A stretch of DNA of 6,664 bases from JAVVUJ01 sp964461765 (GTDB taxonomy: Bacteria; Bacillota; Clostridia; Peptostreptococcales; Anaerovoracaceae): contig CAYWVS010000109.1 of assembly GCA_964461765.1 (NCBI GenBank), positions 1-6,664 of the forward strand, written 5' to 3'. The notes below the pieces were generated by a model, which ran no database searches, was not told where the DNA came from, and was given only the letters and a program-made list of their open reading frames with translations. This document shows positions 4,845 through 6,664 of the stretch, piece by piece. Every line of letters begins with the position of its first letter. Position 1 is the stretch's first letter. Both the position numbers and the translations under genes were made by a program.

Positions 4845-6664
4845 ATGAAAAAGATTAAAAGTAAAATTATGTTATCTATTTTATCAGCCATTTTAGTTAC
4901 AGCTATATTTTTGTGTTTTATGGCAACAGAGATCACAAAGAAAGCTACAGATTTATCAATAAGAAGATTACTATCAGAAACTGTATTTGTAGCGGCAAAC
5001 TCCGCAACAAATACCATAAACACCTATACTTATATTGTAGGTGAAGTTGCTACAGCTCCGGTATTAACCGATGAGGGAAGAACACTGCAAGACAAAAAGG
5101 CTTTTTTGGACAGCAAGGTAAAAGCTTACAATATGCGTGGTGCAGGTCTTGCTGACCTTAATGGCAGGGATGTTTTTACCGGTGATAACATATCCGCTGA
5201 GGATTTTTTCAAAGAAGCTCAAAAAGGTAAGCTATATATGTCAACACCATACATAAGCCCAGATAAAAAAGATATGCACATCGTTATTTCAGCACCGATA
5301 AGGCTTGGAGATAAGGTGGATTCTGTTTTATACTTTTTCTGCGATGGCAATGTTTTGACTGAAATTATTAAAGATATAACAATCGGTGAAACCGGTGATG
5401 CATACATCTTGGATAAGAATGGCTATACCATTGCATATAGTGATTTATCCCTTGTCTTGAACCAAACAAATGCAGTTGCCGAATCAAAGTCCAATCCGTC
5501 AGATAAGGACTTAAAGGATCTAGCTGAAATTGAGGCTGCCATGATGCAGGGTGAGACCGGTTTTAGAAAATATGTTTATGAGGGAATTCCTAATTTTCAA
5601 GCCTATACTCCTATTCCCAATACAGATGGTTGGAGTATTGGGGTTTCTGTAAATGAAGATGAATTTATGGCCTCTGCGAAAAGTGGTTCAAATTGGATGA
5701 TTCTTATTACTATATTAAATTGTATATTTGGCTTAGTGTTTGCTATGTTTATCGGTAATTCCATTGCTAAACCCATTACAAAATGCACACAGCGTATAGG
5801 AAAATTGGCTCAAGGTGACTTGAAAACTCCCATGGAGGAGATTAAGGGAAAGGATGAGGTTTCTCAATTGGGAAAAGGTATTGGGGAACTGATTTACGGA
5901 TTTAATTATATGATTGATGATGTTGGTGAACGACTTTATAAAATAGCAGAGGGAGATATGACTGCAGAAATCAATCAAATTAGATATCGTGGGGATTTTC
6001 AAAAGATGCAGCTTTCTACTGAAAAGATCAATGAATCCTTAAAGGCGTTGATAAGTGCCACCTCTGTCGCCGCTGAACAAGTTTATGTGGGATCTGAGCA
6101 GGTATCCTCTGCTTCTCAGACCTTGGCGCAAGGTTCATCACAGCAAGCAAGCTCTGTTGAGGAACTATCTGCTGCTATTAATAACATTACTATGCATATC
6201 AGCGAAATTGAAATTCATTCAGGTGACGCTTCTAAAGCATCTACAAGTGCTAAAGAAAAGTTAGTGGAAGGCATGGGGCTAATGAAGGAATTATTAAGTA
6301 CAATGACGGACATTAACAATCGTTCCTCTGAGATTTCAAAGATTATAAAAACCATAGATGATATCGCATTCCAAACTAATATTCTTGCTTTGAATGCCGC
6401 GGTTGAAGCAGCTCGTGCAGGCACTGCAGGTAAAGGCTTTGCAGTTGTTGCCGCGCAAGCACGCTCTTTAGGATTCTCTGCAGTATTTGCCGGACAAGAT
6501 TTACCGGCGTTCCAAAAGGCATCTAAAGAAGAAGCTGCATCTATAGGAGCTAACTGTAACATAAAAATTTGTATGAAACTTGAAGATCCACAGGAAACAT
6601 GGGAATTTTTCAATAAAGCCGCTGGCGAAACTTATGTTACTAAAGTTAGTAGCTTTCAGATGAA
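4845..6664 (+). CDS. Methyl-accepting chemotaxis protein with Cache sensor (3' end replaced by foreign sequence, no stop in window)
   Basis: This transmembrane chemoreceptor would sense an extracellular ligand and signal to CheA/CheW. The start is set by AAAGGAG 7 bases upstream, and 606 codons are visible without a stop. Residues 1-6 are basic. Membrane segment 1 spans about 8-27. Residues about 35-278 form a double-Cache-like sensor, with GETGDAYILDKNGYTIAY (181-198) and GWSIGVSVNEDEF (262-274) as its hallmarks. Membrane segment 2 spans about 284-304. A HAMP domain follows (about 305-358, with AQGDLKTP and KDEVSQLG), then a second HAMP-like stretch containing AEGDMTAEI (368-376). The signalling helix begins near 395 and reaches the hairpin tip FQTNILALNAAVEAARAG (509-526), then GKGFAVVA (529-536). 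Family members continue with (D/E)EVRxLA and the whole descending helix; here residues 537-606 instead match a type IVB secretion coupling ATPase. Lacking the descending arm, this product could not form a normal receptor hairpin. The chemoreceptor part is certain; the fusion is probably artificial. Confidence 0.93.
   Translation, partial: MKKIKSKIMLSILSAILVTAIFLCFMATEITKKATDLSIRRLLSETVFVAANSATNTINTYTYIVGEVATAPVLTDEGRTLQDKKAFLDSKVKAYNMRGAGLADLNGRDVFTGDNISAEDFFKEAQKGKLYMSTPYISPDKKDMHIVISAPIRLGDKVDSVLYFFCDGNVLTEIIKDITIGETGDAYILDKNGYTIAYSDLSLVLNQTNAVAESKSNPSDKDLKDLAEIEAAMMQGETGFRKYVYEGIPNFQAYTPIPNTDGWSIGVSVNEDEFMASAKSGSNWMILITILNCIFGLVFAMFIGNSIAKPITKCTQRIGKLAQGDLKTPMEEIKGKDEVSQLGKGIGELIYGFNYMIDDVGERLYKIAEGDMTAEINQIRYRGDFQKMQLSTEKINESLKALISATSVAAEQVYVGSEQVSSASQTLAQGSSQQASSVEELSAAINNITMHISEIEIHSGDASKASTSAKEKLVEGMGLMKELLSTMTDINNRSSEISKIIKTIDDIAFQTNILALNAAVEAARAGTAGKGFAVVAAQARSLGFSAVFAGQDLPAFQKASKEEAASIGANCNIKICMKLEDPQETWEFFNKAAGETYVTKVSSFQM
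6453..6664 (+). other. dotL: In-frame DotL/IcmO-like (type IVB secretion coupling ATPase) fragment, probable chimeric join
   Basis: The last 70 visible codons encode AQARSLGFSAVFAGQDLPAF, then QKASKEEAASIGAN, NIKICMKLEDPQETWEFF and AGETYVTKVSSFQ. I recognise these from memory as the conserved C-terminal part of the RecA-like ATPase domain of DotL/IcmO, the coupling ATPase of the Dot/Icm type IVB secretion system of Legionella and Coxiella. DotL sits at the inner membrane and recruits effectors for export. In that family the stretch is preceded by a Gly-Phe-Ala-Val-Val segment, the same residues that end the chemoreceptor part at 6435-6449. Walker A, Walker B and the rest of the gene are absent, and the frame is still open at the window end. 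A related plasmid coupling protein (TrbC-like) is an alternative. Foreign identity relative to the chemoreceptor is clear; the exact family is likely but not searched. Confidence 0.72.

Noticed and set aside
4730..5023. 97-residue minus-strand frame rich in Ile, Leu and Phe
   Set aside because: It lies antisense to the chemoreceptor start and its leader. Its hydrophobic composition comes from reading A-rich coding DNA backwards, and it has no ribosome binding site.
6215..6613. 132-residue minus-strand frame across the chemoreceptor 3' end
   Set aside because: It is an antisense shadow of the plus-strand coding sequence. It spans the join, resembles no known protein and is rich in Ala and Ser, as expected from reverse reading of helix-coding DNA.
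6453..6664. A genuine new chemoreceptor-secretion ATPase fusion
   Set aside because: Both domains are cut in the middle of essential structures and joined exactly at a short shared word, which is the signature of a chimera. It is kept as a finding for checking, but not as a new system.

Overview
The window looks like a contig from an AT-rich anaerobic member of the Clostridia (Bacillota). The evidence is a K+-dependent, probably Na+-pumping membrane pyrophosphatase, an AhrC/ArgR-type arginine repressor directly followed by recN (a typical Bacillota pair), strong GGAGG-type ribosome binding sites, sigma-A-like promoters, and a Cache-type chemoreceptor. Both ends of the window cut through open reading frames.

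Layout: (1) 1-1554, plus strand, is the C-terminal three quarters of hppA, followed by a strong stem-loop terminator at 1604-1643. (2) 1695-3804, minus strand, is argR then recN, 22 bases apart and convergent with hppA. (3) 3805-4071 is a very AT-rich spacer with no gene, holding a possible argR promoter. (4) 4072-4557, minus strand, is a NimA/pyridoxamine-phosphate-oxidase-like flavoprotein. A good sigma-A promoter (TTGACA-17-TAGATT) lies just upstream and shows that a longer TTG-started version of the gene is wrong. (5) 4633-4844 is the divergent promoter region, with an inverted repeat, a TTGGAA-17-TATATT promoter and a small leader hairpin. (6) 4845-6664, plus strand, is a methyl-accepting chemotaxis protein with two membrane segments, a double Cache sensor, HAMP and the first half of the signalling hairpin.

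The main anomaly is at about 6435-6455. In the middle of the most conserved part of the chemoreceptor hairpin, just after GKGFAVVA, the protein switches without a frameshift into what I recognise as a conserved stretch of a Dot/Icm type IVB secretion coupling ATPase (DotL/IcmO), a family best known from Legionella and Coxiella. Both families carry a Gly-Phe-Ala-Val-Val stretch here, so a short shared word could have joined two unrelated genomes. I judge an assembly or amplification chimera much more likely than a natural fusion, and I would not annotate a new fused protein without read-level proof.

The remaining genes are ordinary: ion pumping driven by pyrophosphate, arginine regulation, DNA break repair, a small flavoprotein and chemosensing. 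They form separate transcription units with no obvious common pathway. I found no RNA gene, CRISPR array, insertion sequence or convincing new system.
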